In this document: positions 1 through 8,635 of the stretch, one piece after another
Numbering within the stretch: position 1 is the first letter of the stretch
How the letters are laid out: each line of letters begins with the position of its first letter
NCBI GenBank assembly: GCA_965215765.1
Contig: OZ244118.1
Coordinates: forward strand, 62,001 to 126,000
Direction: 5' to 3'
Origin: G965212025 sp965215765
GTDB taxonomy: Bacteria; Pseudomonadota; Gammaproteobacteria; Poriferisulfidales; Oxydemutatoraceae
Length of the DNA stretch: 64,000 nucleotides
The notes under the pieces: generated by a model
Databases searched by the model: none
What the model was told of the DNA's origin: nothing
The model's input: the letters and a program-made list of their open reading frames with translations, nothing else
Position numbers and translations under genes: made by a program

Positions 1-226
1 AAACATCCCTGTTCTGATCGTAGACAACGGACTCAGGGACAGCCAGTCCTTCCGAGATTACCGTCCTGGCAACAGCCGGAGCACCGGCATCGGCCATAGC
101 GTCGGCTGCGGCATCAGCCGTAGCATCGGCCATAGCTTCTGGCTTCTCGGCTTCCTCCTCAGCAGCGCAGGCAAACAAAAATAAGACACACGCCAGCAAC
201 ATCCATTTTTGACAATTTTTGAACAT
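1..226 (-). CDS. SMP-30/gluconolactonase-like lipoprotein, copy 0 (partial, runs off left edge)
   Basis: This is the 5' end of the fifth member of the SMP-30-like lipoprotein set in this region; the rest lies outside the window. The ATG start is preceded by a GGAGG-type ribosome site. The protein opens with a lipoprotein signal ending in Leu-Phe-Ala-Cys, then enters the VISEGL motif that starts the propeller in the other copies. Between the lipobox and that motif it alone carries a short insertion rich in Ala, Asp and Met (roughly residues 20-45), which looks like a flexible tether. Its ATG aligns with a GTG in the other copies, which helps place their starts. Confidence 0.75.
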   Translation of the reverse strand, partial: MFKNCQKWMLLACVLFLFACAAEEEAEKPEAMADATADAAADAMADAGAPAVARTVISEGLAVPESVVYDQNRDV

Positions 227-318
227 AGTCCTTAGTCCTCCATTATGTACATACAACCCGGACGCACTATCATGGTCACCGAAAGTTAAAAACGCAAGAG
301 ACTTCGCCACGGAAGTCA

Positions 319-819
319 TCACAATCTCGGCAGCAACTCAGCCAGGTTGCAGGGCTTGGTCTCTCTGTCCAACTGCTTGCGAATCAGCTCATCCCACGCC
401 TGAGCGCAGGCTCCTCGGGAACCGGGCAGGCAGAAAATGTATTTCCGGTTTGCCAATCCGGCCAACGCCCGCGATTGCAAGGATGAGGTGGCGATGGTTT
501 TGAAAGAAAGTGCCCGGAACATCTCGCCAAAGCCGTTAATTCTTTTATCAAGCAAGGGGGCAATCGCTTCCGGCGTCACGTCGCGTGCTGCGAAACCGGT
601 ACCACCGGTCGTGATAATGACATCCAGCCCATCCTGTATGAGCCACTGCGAGACCATGGCGCGGATCTGATAAAGGTCATCTTTTACAATGGCGGACGCA
701 AAGCACTCATGGCCAGCATCGCATAAGCGTTTTACCAGCAGAGGCCCGGACTTGTCGGTGTCTTGGTTACGCGTGTCGGACACCGTCAAAACGGCGATCG
801 ATACCACAAGAACTTCCAT
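319..819 (-). CDS. moaB: MoaB-like molybdenum cofactor protein, array copy A
   Basis: Member of the MoaB/MogA fold, which binds molybdopterin and adenylylates it or supports cofactor assembly. The core is complete: SDTRNQDTDKSG near the N-terminus, the TTGGTG pterin-binding loop, and the LPGS motif before the C-terminus. The native first residues are absent. The reading frame runs upstream to a TTG at 879 through junction DNA, but the ATG at 819 (MEVLVVSIAVLTV) is a more reasonable start and restores a hydrophobic first strand. No good ribosome site is seen. It may be expressed as a variant or be a by-product of the array. Confidence 0.6.
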   Translation of the reverse strand: MEVLVVSIAVLTVSDTRNQDTDKSGPLLVKRLCDAGHECFASAIVKDDLYQIRAMVSQWLIQDGLDVIITTGGTGFAARDVTPEAIAPLLDKRINGFGEMFRALSFKTIATSSLQSRALAGLANRKYIFCLPGSRGACAQAWDELIRKQLDRETKPCNLAELLPRL

Positions 820-920
820 ACCGGCAACACGGACAACACCTGATTGGGAGGCACCTTCCTTGCCAGGCACCGGGCACAAAAAACGTACCCAATGCCCAGC
901 TTTTACGTTGGAAACTTCTC

Positions 921-1844
921 TTAGTGCTCAGACCTTTGCCTAAGATCCTGCAAAGGAATAATGTGTACCTCGTTTTTTAAAAACGAAGGCAAAATCATAA
1001 AATCCCGCTTCTTGTCCAAAGTGAAATCCGCTGGTGAGGTGATGCCCTTGACCACTACCTCAATTTTTTTGTCCGGCTTAATCCTGAACACCCCGCCAAG
1101 CCACCAGCTGGAAACGTACAGTGAACCATCATCATCTTTTTCGATACCATCCAGAACCCCTTTTGGAAGACTGGCCACTGGAATTGTCTTGCCATCCCCG
1201 GACACTCTGGAGACTTTTGCCCAAGGCCAGGTACAAAGGTTCACAACCAGCACGTTGCCGTCTCCCTCACAAAATACCCCGTTGGGATGTCCGAGACCAA
1301 GAGATGCCACTACGGTTTCGAATGTTCCGTCAGGAAAGACTCGATAAATCGCATCGTTAAATGTGGGAAGTGAAAGCAAGTTTAAGGCGGTGTCAGACAC
1401 GATGACAGTGCCATCTGGTGCCGCGCAAACATCGTTCAAAGCAGTGCTTCCGGTAATGGGGATCGGATCCCCAATCGGCTTGCCCGTAGCGGGATGGAAA
1501 CGGCGCATGGTATTAATATCTGCCACCCACAACACATCATTGCTGAGCGCCATCCCTTTCGGAGCGTTCAAAGTGACTCCGTCTACCCCACCGCTAACCA
1601 AGCGCTTCATCTTGAAGTCATCGGAAGGATCAACAACAAGAATGTAGCCGTCGCTACCCCCCTTGCACGAAAAGCCACCGGTGTTTGAAACCAGATAAAC
1701 ATCCCTGTCCTGATCGTGGACAACGGACTCAGGACCATCCAGTCCTTCTGAAATTACCCTCCACTCAGGTTTCCTACAAGTAATGCGGGTAAAGGAAAAC
1801 AAGGCACACACCCGCCACATCCATCTTCCACAATTTTTGAACAC
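921..1844 (-). CDS. SMP-30/gluconolactonase-like lipoprotein, array copy A
   Basis: Predicted lipoprotein of about 307 residues with a six-bladed beta-propeller of the SMP-30/gluconolactonase/NHL type. Visible marks are a signal peptide, repeated Gly-x-Leu/Val-x-Val-x-Asp blade strands (such as GYILVVDP and NVLVVNL), the NAPKGMA and LNDVCAAPDG metal-site-like segments, and PNGVFCEGDGN. I place the start at GTG 1844 because GGAGGG lies just upstream; the ATG at 1865 lies before that ribosome site. This copy has drifted most: Tyr replaces Cys after the first hydrophobic stretch, so lipidation is doubtful, and the C-terminus is extended (RQRSEH). The substrate is unknown. Confidence 0.75.
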   Translation of the reverse strand: MFKNCGRWMWRVCALFSFTRITCRKPEWRVISEGLDGPESVVHDQDRDVYLVSNTGGFSCKGGSDGYILVVDPSDDFKMKRLVSGGVDGVTLNAPKGMALSNDVLWVADINTMRRFHPATGKPIGDPIPITGSTALNDVCAAPDGTVIVSDTALNLLSLPTFNDAIYRVFPDGTFETVVASLGLGHPNGVFCEGDGNVLVVNLCTWPWAKVSRVSGDGKTIPVASLPKGVLDGIEKDDDGSLYVSSWWLGGVFRIKPDKKIEVVVKGITSPADFTLDKKRDFMILPSFLKNEVHIIPLQDLRQRSEH

Positions 1845-1935
1845 GAACCCTAGCCCTCCATACATAAATACGACCCGGACGCACTATCATGGTCACCGAA
1901 AGTTAAAAGCGCAAGAGACTTCGCCACGGAAGTCA

Positions 1936-2433
1936 TCACAATCTCGGCAGCAACTCAGCCAGATTGCATGGTTTGGTCTCTCTGTCCAACTGCTTGCGAA
2001 TCAGCTCATCCCACGCCTGAGCGCAGGCTCCTCGGGAACCGGGCAGGCAGAAAATGTATTTCCGGTTTGCTACCCCGGCCAACGCCCGCGATTGTAAGGA
2101 TGAGGTGGCGATGGTTTTGAAAGAAAGTGCCCGGAACATCTCGCCAAAGCCGTTAATTCTTTTATCAAGCAAGGGGGCAATCGCTTCCGGCGTCACGTCA
2201 CGTGCTGCGAAACCGGTACCACCGGTCGTGATAATGACATCCAGCCCATCCTGTATGAGCCGCTGCGAGACCATGGCGCGGATCTGATAAAGGTCATCTT
2301 TTACAATGGCGGACGCAAAGCACTCATGGCCAGCATCGCACAAGCGTTTTACCAGCAGAGGCCCGGACTTGTCGGTGTCCTGGTTACGCGTATCGGGCAC
2401 CGTCAAAACGGGAAACACCTGATTGGGAGGCAC
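1936..2433 (-). CDS. moaB: MoaB-like protein with replaced N-terminus, array copy B
   Basis: Carries the MoaB core (TTGGTG loop, DVTPEAIAPLLDK, LPGSRGAC) and is 165 residues long. The first residues (MPPNQVFPVLTV) do not match the intact copy; they come from the junction with the upstream lipoprotein gene, and SDTRN reads PDTRN. A GTG start at 2433 has AAGGAAG immediately upstream, so translation is possible. Loss of the first beta-strand may impair folding. Confidence 0.6.
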   Translation of the reverse strand: MPPNQVFPVLTVPDTRNQDTDKSGPLLVKRLCDAGHECFASAIVKDDLYQIRAMVSQRLIQDGLDVIITTGGTGFAARDVTPEAIAPLLDKRINGFGEMFRALSFKTIATSSLQSRALAGVANRKYIFCLPGSRGACAQAWDELIRKQLDRETKPCNLAELLPRL

Positions 2434-2518
2434 CTTCCTTGCCAGGCACCGGGTGCAAGAAACGCACCCAATGCCTAGCTTTTACGTTGGAAACTTCTCT
2501 TCGTGCTCAGACCTTTGC

Positions 2519-3427
2519 CTAAGAACCCGGCAAAGGAATAATGTGCAACTCGTTTCTATCTTTGGAAGGCAAAATCATTAAATCCCGATTCTTGTCCAAA
2601 GCGAAATCAGCTGGTGAGTCGATGCCCTCGGCCACTACCTCAATTTTATTGTCCGGCTTAATTCTGTACACCCCATCAAGACACAAGCTGGAAACGTACA
2701 GTGAGCCGTCATCATCTTTTTCGATACCATCCAGAACCCCTTTGGGAAGGCTGGCCACTGGAGTTGTCTCGCCATCCCCGGACACTCTGGAGACTTTTGC
2801 CCAAGGCCAAGGAAGAAGGTTCACAACCAGCACGTTGCCGTCGCTCTCACAAAATACCCCGTTGGGAAGCCTGGAGTCAGGAGGTGCCACTACGGTTTCG
2901 ACTGTTCCGTCAGGGAAGACTCGATAAATCGCATCGTTAAATGTGGGAATAAAATACGAGCCGATGCCGCTGTCAGACACGATGACAGTACCATCTGGTG
3001 CCGCGCAAACATCGTTCAAAGCAGTGCTTCCGGCAATGTGGATCGGATCCCCAAGCGGCTTGCCCGTGGCGGAATAAAAACGGCGCATGGTATCAATGTC
3101 TGCCACCCATAACACACCATTACTAATCGCCATCCCTTTCGGAGAGTTCAAAGTGACTCCGTCATCACCCTCACCGCTAGCCCAGCGTTTCGCTTCGTTA
3201 TCATTGGCAGGATCAACAACAAGGATGTAGCCGTTGTTATCCGCCACGCCCGAAGAGCCACCGATGTTTGAAACCAGATAAACATCCCTGTTCTGATCGT
3301 AGACAGCGGACTCAGGGGCGTCCAGTCCTTCTGAAATTACCACCCATTCAGGTTTCCTGTCAGTAGCGCAGGCAAACAAAAACAAGACACACGCCAGCAA
3401 CATCCATTTTTGACAATTTTTGAACAC
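2519..3427 (-). CDS. SMP-30/gluconolactonase-like lipoprotein, array copy B
   Basis: Intact copy of the propeller lipoprotein. A hydrophobic signal ends in a Leu-Phe-Ala-Cys lipobox, followed by the blades with VWVADIDTMRRFY-type strands and a C-terminus of HIIPLPGS. The start is GTG 3427 with AGAGGG upstream; an ATG 21 bp further upstream gives a less plausible start ahead of that site. All SMP-30-like copies stay open while the moaB copies between them lose their N-termini, which suggests the lipoprotein is the selected part of the unit. That is inference. Confidence 0.8.
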   Translation of the reverse strand: MFKNCQKWMLLACVLFLFACATDRKPEWVVISEGLDAPESAVYDQNRDVYLVSNIGGSSGVADNNGYILVVDPANDNEAKRWASGEGDDGVTLNSPKGMAISNGVLWVADIDTMRRFYSATGKPLGDPIHIAGSTALNDVCAAPDGTVIVSDSGIGSYFIPTFNDAIYRVFPDGTVETVVAPPDSRLPNGVFCESDGNVLVVNLLPWPWAKVSRVSGDGETTPVASLPKGVLDGIEKDDDGSLYVSSLCLDGVYRIKPDNKIEVVAEGIDSPADFALDKNRDLMILPSKDRNELHIIPLPGS

Positions 3428-3518
3428 GAACCCTAACCCTCTATACATAAATACGACTTGAACACACCATCATGGTCACCGAAAGTTAAAAGCGCAAGAG
3501 ACTTCGCCACGGAAGTCA

Positions 3519-4016
3519 TCACAATCTCGGCAGCAATTCAACCAAGTTACAGGGCTTGGTCTCTCTGTCCAACTGCTTGCGAATCAGCTCATCCCACGCC
3601 TGAGCACAGGCTCCTCGGGAACCGGGCAGGCAGAAAATGTACTTCCGGTTTGCCACACCGGCCAACGCCCGCGATTGTAAGGATGAGGTGGCGATGGTTC
3701 TGAAAGAAAGTGCCCGGAACATCTCGCCAAAGCCGTTAATTCTTTTATCAAGCAAGGGGGCAATCGCTTCCGGCGTCACGTCACGTGCCGCGAAACCGGT
3801 ACCACCGGTCGTGATAATGACATCCAGCCCATCCTGTATGAGCCACTGCGAGATCATGGCGCGGATCTGATAAAGGTCATCTTTTACAATGGCGGACGCA
3901 AAGCACTCATGGCCGGCATCGCACAAGCGTTTTACCAGCAGAGGCCCGGACTTGTCAGTGTCCCGGTTACGCGTGTCCGATACCGTCAAACCGAGAAACA
4001 CCTGATTGGGAGGCAC
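3519..4016 (-). CDS. moaB: MoaB-like protein with replaced N-terminus, array copy C
   Basis: A 165-residue MoaB core with a junction-derived first dozen residues (MPPNQVFLGLTV), then SDTRNRDTDKSG and the full pterin-binding and C-terminal motifs. GTG start with AAGGAAG upstream, as in copy B. It lies between SMP-30-like copies B and C on the same strand and could be read from the same transcript. Confidence 0.6.
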   Translation of the reverse strand: MPPNQVFLGLTVSDTRNRDTDKSGPLLVKRLCDAGHECFASAIVKDDLYQIRAMISQWLIQDGLDVIITTGGTGFAARDVTPEAIAPLLDKRINGFGEMFRALSFRTIATSSLQSRALAGVANRKYIFCLPGSRGACAQAWDELIRKQLDRETKPCNLVELLPRL

Positions 4017-4083
4017 CTTCCTTGCCAGGCACCGGGTGCCCAGCTTTTACGTTGGAAATTTCTCTGCGCGCGCAGACCTTTGC

Positions 4084-4986
4084 TCAAGAACCCGGCAAAG
4101 GAATAATGTGCAACTCGTTTTTATCAAATGAAGGCAAAACCATAACATCCCGATTCTTGTCCAAAGCAAAATCCGCTGGTGAGTCGATGCCCTCGGCCAC
4201 TACCTCAATTGTATTGTCCGGCTTAATTCTGTATACCCCATCAAGACACAAGCTGGAAACGTACAGTGAGCCGTCATCATCTTTTTCGATACCATCCAGA
4301 ACCCCTTTGGGAAGACTGGCCACTGGAGTTGTCTCGCCATCCCCGGACACTCTGGAGACTTTTGCCCAAGGCCAAGGAAGAAGGTTCACAACCAGCACGT
4401 TGCCGTCGCTCTCACAAAATACCCCGTTGGGAAACCTGGAATCAGGGGGCACCACTACGGTTTCAACTGTTCCGTCAGGGAAGACTCGATAAATCGCATC
4501 GTTAAATGGGGGAATATACGAGTTGGTTCCGCTGTCAGACACGATGACAGTGCCATCTGGCGCCGCACAAACATCGTTCAAAGCAGCACTTCCGGGAATG
4601 GGGATCGGACGCCCAAGCGGCTTGCCCTTGGCGGAATAAAAACGGCGCATGGTATCAATGTCTGCCACCCATAACACACCATTACTAATCGCCATCCCTT
4701 TCGGTGCGTTCAAGGTGACACCGTTTTCCCCACCGCTAGCCCAGCGTGTCGCTTCGAAGTCATTGGCAGGATCAACGACAAGGATGTAGCCATTATTATC
4801 CGCCTCGCTCGGAGAGCCATTGATGTTTGAAACCAGATAAACATCCCTGTTCTGATCGTAGACAGCGGACTCAGGGACAGCCAGTCCTTCTGAAATTACC
4901 TCCCATTCAGGTTTCCTGTCAGTAGCGCAGGCAAACAAAAACAAGACACACGCCAGCAACATCCATTTTTGACAATTTTTGAACAC
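4084..4986 (-). CDS. SMP-30/gluconolactonase-like lipoprotein, array copy C
   Basis: Intact propeller lipoprotein almost identical to copy D: lipobox Cys, TDRKPEW linker, VISEGL entry, blades, and the C-terminus HIIPLPGS. GTG start with GGAGGG upstream. One residue in the middle differs from D in a way that suggests recent duplication: ENGVTLN here versus DDDGVTLN in D, a codon-level indel. Confidence 0.8.
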   Translation of the reverse strand: MFKNCQKWMLLACVLFLFACATDRKPEWEVISEGLAVPESAVYDQNRDVYLVSNINGSPSEADNNGYILVVDPANDFEATRWASGGENGVTLNAPKGMAISNGVLWVADIDTMRRFYSAKGKPLGRPIPIPGSAALNDVCAAPDGTVIVSDSGTNSYIPPFNDAIYRVFPDGTVETVVVPPDSRFPNGVFCESDGNVLVVNLLPWPWAKVSRVSGDGETTPVASLPKGVLDGIEKDDDGSLYVSSLCLDGVYRIKPDNTIEVVAEGIDSPADFALDKNRDVMVLPSFDKNELHIIPLPGS

Positions 4987-5077
4987 GAACCCTAACCCTC
5001 CATACATAAATACGACTTGAACACGCCATCATGGTCACCGAAAGTTAAAAGCGCAAGAGACTTCGCCACGGAAGTCA

Positions 5078-5485
5078 TCACAATCTCGGCAGCAACTCAA
5101 CCAAGTTACAGGGCTTGGTCTCTCTGTCCAACTGCTTGCGAATCAGCTCATCCCACGCCTGAGCACAGGCTCCTCGGGAACCGGGCAGGCAGAAAATGTA
5201 CTTCCGGTTTGCCACTCCGGCCAACGCCCGCGATTGTAAGGATGAGGTGGCGATGGTTTTGAAAGAAAGTACCCGGAACATCTCGCCAAAGCCGTTAATT
5301 CTTTTATCAAGCAAGGGGGCAATCGCTTCCGGCGTCACGTCACGTGCTGCGAAACCGGTACCACCGGTCGTGATAATGACATCCAGCCCATCCTGTATGA
5401 GCCACTGCGAGACCATGGCGCGGATCTGATAAAGGTCATCTTTTACAATGGCGGACGCAAAGCACTCATGGCCGGCATCGCACAA
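5078..5485 (-). pseudogene. moaB: MoaB-like fragment, array copy D (frame broken near N-terminus)
   Basis: This copy keeps the MoaB core from CDAGHECF to the stop, but a small deletion at about 5500-5505 (AGAGGCCCGG in the sisters, AGACCCGG here) breaks the frame at the KSGPLLVKRL segment. The remaining open frame begins inside the domain and lacks the first strand and helix, so it is unlikely to be functional. Confidence 0.7.
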
Positions 5486-5658
5486 GCGTTTTACCAGCAG
5501 ACCCGGACTTGCCAGTGTCCTGGTTACGCGTGTCCGATACCGTCAAACCGAGAAACACCTGATTGGGAGGCACCTTCCTTGCCAAGCACCGGGTGCAAGA
5601 AACGCGCCCGGTGCCCAGCTTTTACGTTGGAAATTTCTCTGCGCGCGCAGACCTTTGC

Positions 5659-6564
5659 TCAAGAACCCGGCAAAGGAATAATGTGCAACTCGTTTTTATC
5701 AAATGAAGGCAAAACCATAACATCCCGATTCTTGTCCAAAGCAAAATCCGCTGGTGAGTCGATGCCCTCGGCCACTACCTCAATTGTATTGTCCGGCTTA
5801 ATTCTGTATACCCCATCAAGACACAAGCTGGAAACGTACAGTGAGCCGTCATCATCTTTTTCGATACCATCCAGAACCCCTTTGGGAAGACTGGCCACTG
5901 GAGTTGTCTCGCCATCCCCGGACACTCTGGAGACTTTTGCCCAAGGCCAAGGAAGAAGGTTCACAACCAACACGTTGCCGTCGCTCTCACAAAATACCCC
6001 GTTGGGAAACCTGGAATCAGGGGGCACCACTACGGTTTCAACTGTTCCGTCAGGGAAGACTCGATAAATCGCATCGTTAAATGGGGGAATATACGAGTTG
6101 GTGCCGCTGTCAGACACGATGACAGTGCCATCTGGCGCCGCACAAACATCGTTCAAAGCAGCACTTCCGGGAATGGGGATCGGACGCCCAAGCGGCTTGC
6201 CCGTGGCGGAATAAAAACGGCGCATGGTATCAATGTCTGCCACCCATAACACACCATTACTAATCGCCATCCCTTTCGGTGCGTTCAAGGTGACACCGTC
6301 ATCATCCTCACCGCTAGCCCAGCGTTTCGCTTCGAAGTCATTGGCAGGATCAACGACAAGGATGTAGCCATTATTATCCGCCTCGCTCGGAGAGCCATTG
6401 ATGTTTGAAACCAGATAAACATCCCTGTTCTGATCGTAGACAGCGGACTCAGGGACAGCCAGTCCTTCCGAGATTACCTCCCATTCAGGTTTCCTGTCAG
6501 TAGCGCAGGCAAACAAAAATAAGACACACGCCAGCAACATCCATTTTTGACAATTTTTGAACAC
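5659..6564 (-). CDS. SMP-30/gluconolactonase-like lipoprotein, array copy D
   Basis: Intact and the rightmost lipoprotein copy, directly downstream of the complete moaB. Same architecture as copies B and C: lipoprotein signal, short charged linker, six-bladed propeller. GTG start at 6564 with GGAGGG upstream. Since it sits next to the only moaB with a native N-terminus, this pair may be the ancestral arrangement from which the array spread leftward. Confidence 0.8.
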   Translation of the reverse strand: MFKNCQKWMLLACVLFLFACATDRKPEWEVISEGLAVPESAVYDQNRDVYLVSNINGSPSEADNNGYILVVDPANDFEAKRWASGEDDDGVTLNAPKGMAISNGVLWVADIDTMRRFYSATGKPLGRPIPIPGSAALNDVCAAPDGTVIVSDSGTNSYIPPFNDAIYRVFPDGTVETVVVPPDSRFPNGVFCESDGNVLVVNLLPWPWAKVSRVSGDGETTPVASLPKGVLDGIEKDDDGSLYVSSLCLDGVYRIKPDNTIEVVAEGIDSPADFALDKNRDVMVLPSFDKNELHIIPLPGS

Positions 6565-6655
6565 GAACCCTAACCCTCCATACATAAATACGACTTGAAC
6601 ACACCATCATGGTCACCGAAAGTTAAAAGCGCAAGAGACTTCGCCACGGAAGTCA

Positions 6656-7165
6656 TCACAATCTCGGCAGCAACTCAACCAAGTTACAGGGCTTGGTCTC
6701 TCTGTCCAACTGCTTGCGAATCAGCTCATCCCACGCCTGAGCACAGGCTCCTCGGGAACCGGGCAGGCAGAAAATGTACTTCCGGTTTGCCACTCCGGCC
6801 AACGCCCGCGATTGTAAGGATGAGGTGGCGATGGTTTTGAAAGAAAGTACCCGGAACATCTCGCCAAAGCCGTTAATTCTTTTATCAAGCAAGGGGGCAA
6901 TCGCTTCCGGCGTCACGTCACGTGCCGCGAAACCGGTACCACCGGTCGTGATAATGACATCCAGCCCATCCTGTATGAGCCACTGCGAGACCATGGCGCG
7001 GATCTGATAAAGGTCATCTTTTACAATGGCGGACGCAAAGCACTCATGGCCAGCATCGCATAAGCGTTTTACCAGCAGAGGCCCGGACTTGTCGGTGTCT
7101 TGGTTACGCGTGTCGGACACCGTCAAAACGGCAATTTTCAATGCTGGTGAGTCCTGTGGCATCAT
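6656..7165 (-). CDS. moaB: Molybdenum cofactor biosynthesis protein MoaB (intact copy)
   Basis: Complete MoaB of about 169 residues, starting MMPQDSPALKIAVLTVSDTRN. The N-terminal strand missing or altered elsewhere in the array is present, as are the TTGGTG loop, the GFGEMFR segment, the SLQSRALAG segment and the C-terminal PCNL motif, which align well with E. coli MoaB. ATG at 7165 or 7162 is preferred; the frame can be extended to a TTG at 7189 without support. It is divergent from moaE, with about 57 bp between the starts, forming a small cofactor locus. Confidence 0.9.
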   Translation of the reverse strand: MMPQDSPALKIAVLTVSDTRNQDTDKSGPLLVKRLCDAGHECFASAIVKDDLYQIRAMVSQWLIQDGLDVIITTGGTGFAARDVTPEAIAPLLDKRINGFGEMFRVLSFKTIATSSLQSRALAGVANRKYIFCLPGSRGACAQAWDELIRKQLDRETKPCNLVELLPRL

Positions 7166-7221
7166 GGTGGGCGTGGCAATTATAACCAAGGCGAGGCACC
7201 TCGGAACTCCCGACCAGGATC

Positions 7222-7677
7222 TTGAAAGTAGAAATCATCAACACCCCCTTCGTTCCACTTGAGCGTTTGGCCGAGTACCAGAAGGAACAAGCGAAACACC
7301 TGAAGGAGCAGGCAGGTGCCACTAGCGTTTTTATCGGAACAATGCGTGACAGCAACGCGGGCGAAGCGATTTTATCCATGCAGATTGAGCACTACCCGGG
7401 AATGACTGAATCTTATATTCTCGGACTTGCCACGGAAGCAAGCAGACGCTTCGAGTTACTGGACATGCTGGTGGTACACCGAGTCGGGGAAATTTTTCCG
7501 GGTCAGGCAATTCTCTTGCTGGCAAACTGGGCCAGCCACAGGAAAGCGGCCTGCGAAGCTGAGAGGCAAATGCTGGAAGCGTTGAAGGGGCACGCGCCCT
7601 TTTGGAAAAAAGAACAACTCAGGGATCGCTCTCGCTGGGTTGAAAAAAACACACCCGGAGCAACAGCTCCCGACTAA
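7222..7677 (+). CDS. moaE: Molybdopterin synthase catalytic subunit MoaE
   Basis: Large subunit of molybdopterin synthase, which with MoaD adds two sulfurs to precursor Z. The 151-residue protein shows the family signatures FIGTMRDSNAG, the EHYPGM motif, HRVGEIFPGQ, the SHRKAACEA helix and FWKKE with its catalytic lysine, then WVE near the end. Only a TTG start is available (AGGA 2 nt before it is too close for a good ribosome site). moaD is not in the window. The yceI-family gene follows after 8 bp, so the two are probably cotranscribed. Confidence 0.93.
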   Translation: MKVEIINTPFVPLERLAEYQKEQAKHLKEQAGATSVFIGTMRDSNAGEAILSMQIEHYPGMTESYILGLATEASRRFELLDMLVVHRVGEIFPGQAILLLANWASHRKAACEAERQMLEALKGHAPFWKKEQLRDRSRWVEKNTPGATAPD

Positions 7678-7685
7678 AGGAGGAA

Positions 7686-8297
7686 ATGATTTTGATTAAA
7701 CAGTTTTTTTACGGGATTGCGGGGCTTTGCTTCCTGGTCTTTTCCCAAGGGGTGATCGCAGACTGGGTTCTTGACGACAAACAGTCTTCGCTGAACTGGT
7801 TGTCGAGCAAACTGGTTCAGAAAAGCCACAAAGCGGTGTACGAGCACAACCGCTTTCGAAATTTCTCGGCGAGAGTAACTGCGGCTGGCGCCTTACAGCT
7901 TGACGTGGACTTGAACAGCGTAGACACGGGAGTACCGATTCGCGATGATCGCATCAGAAAGCATGTTTTTCTGACTGACAAATATCCCCGAGCAAGCTTG
8001 CGCGGCAAAATTTCTCTGGTCGGGATCACCGACTTGGCAGTTGGCGAAACGCTAGTGGAGTCACCAAAAATTACGCTGGAGATGCGCGGCGTGTCGCGAG
8101 AAATCACTCCGAAAATCAGCATTACGAAGCTGGCAAACCAAGGCTTCGCGATACAAACCATTGAGCCAGTCCTCGTGGACGGCACCGCATTCGGTATGTC
8201 AGAAGGTTTTGAAACACTTCGGGAACTCGTTAACCTTTTCAACATTCCCACCGTGATTCCGGTCAGCTTCAGAATGGTTTTTCTGCAATCGCCCTAA
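7686..8297 (+). CDS. YceI-family periplasmic protein
   Basis: A 203-residue secreted protein with an N-terminal signal peptide (hydrophobic stretch, Ala-Asp cleavage near residue 26) and a YceI-like lipocalin fold that in known members binds isoprenoid or fatty-amide ligands. Signs are the DDKQSSLNW entry, the IRDDRIRKHVFL motif equivalent to the usual R-D-x-H-L-x-s-x-D-F block, and the terminal PVSFRMVF strand. AAAGGAGG lies only 2 nt before the ATG; the in-frame TTG at 7692 would have better spacing. Its 3' end recurs three times downstream (8.9, 9.75 and 11.17 kb). Confidence 0.85.
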   Translation: MILIKQFFYGIAGLCFLVFSQGVIADWVLDDKQSSLNWLSSKLVQKSHKAVYEHNRFRNFSARVTAAGALQLDVDLNSVDTGVPIRDDRIRKHVFLTDKYPRASLRGKISLVGITDLAVGETLVESPKITLEMRGVSREITPKISITKLANQGFAIQTIEPVLVDGTAFGMSEGFETLRELVNLFNIPTVIPVSFRMVFLQSP

Positions 8298-8331
8298 AGT
8301 GCCCTCATTGAAGCTAACCAAATGGCAGAAT

Positions 8332-8359
8332 TTGTAAATTCCTGGAAATAATCTATAAA
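8332..8359 (+). promoter_or_regulatory. Candidate sigma-70 promoter of small Cys-rich gene 1
   Basis: TTGTAA at 8332-8337 and TATAAA at 8354-8359 are separated by 16 bp. The same arrangement (TTGnnA, 16 bp, kATAAk) is found before both paralogues downstream even though their flanks have diverged, which supports a real promoter. Confidence 0.6.
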
Positions 8360-8392
8360 GTACTTACCCTATTTACAAAAAAGGAGGCTGTT

Positions 8393-8635
8393 ATGCCAAC
8401 ATACTGTGTTAACGAAAGAGAGAGAGCCGATGGTCACCATGAAGTTCATCGAACTTCTACCTGTAAGCGTTTGCCTGACGAAAAAGATCGGGTGGACTTA
8501 AAAGACCGTCCGGGTTGCCTTTCCGCTGTCAGAGAAGCTAAAAAGCGCCGTCCGCAGTGGGAGGTGGATGGATGCCCCTGTTGCTGCGAGCCTTGTAATA
8601 ATGAAGCACGACGGCATTACGACTTGTCAAGGTAA
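8393..8635 (+). CDS. Small Cys-rich protein, paralogue 1
   Basis: An 80-residue protein of a small uncharacterised family with the pattern Tyr-Cys-Val-Asn, an HHEVH segment, a Cys-x3-Leu-Pro segment, Cys-Leu-x-Ala-Val, and a C-terminal GCPCCCEPC cluster. The paired cysteines and conserved His suggest metal or disulfide chemistry, but the function is unknown. A strong AAGGAGG lies just before the ATG. A diverged paralogue is at 9135 and a truncated one at 10035, each with the same leader. Confidence 0.85.
   Translation: MPTYCVNERERADGHHEVHRTSTCKRLPDEKDRVDLKDRPGCLSAVREAKKRRPQWEVDGCPCCCEPCNNEARRHYDLSR

Larger units (their letters stand above)
1..7134. repeat. Tandem array of about 1.56-1.62 kb units, each moaB plus SMP-30-like gene
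   Basis: Four full units and a partial one repeat head to tail on the minus strand, each with a moaB-like gene and an SMP-30-like lipoprotein gene. The moaB stop codons lie at 319, 1936, 3519, 5078 and 6656, giving unit lengths of 1617, 1583, 1559 and 1578 bp. Units C and D are nearly identical, while A is the most diverged, so the array has grown in more than one step. Only the moaB at the right end keeps its native N-terminus. In the others the first codons are replaced by a spacer derived from the join to the SMP-30-like gene. Confidence 0.9.
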
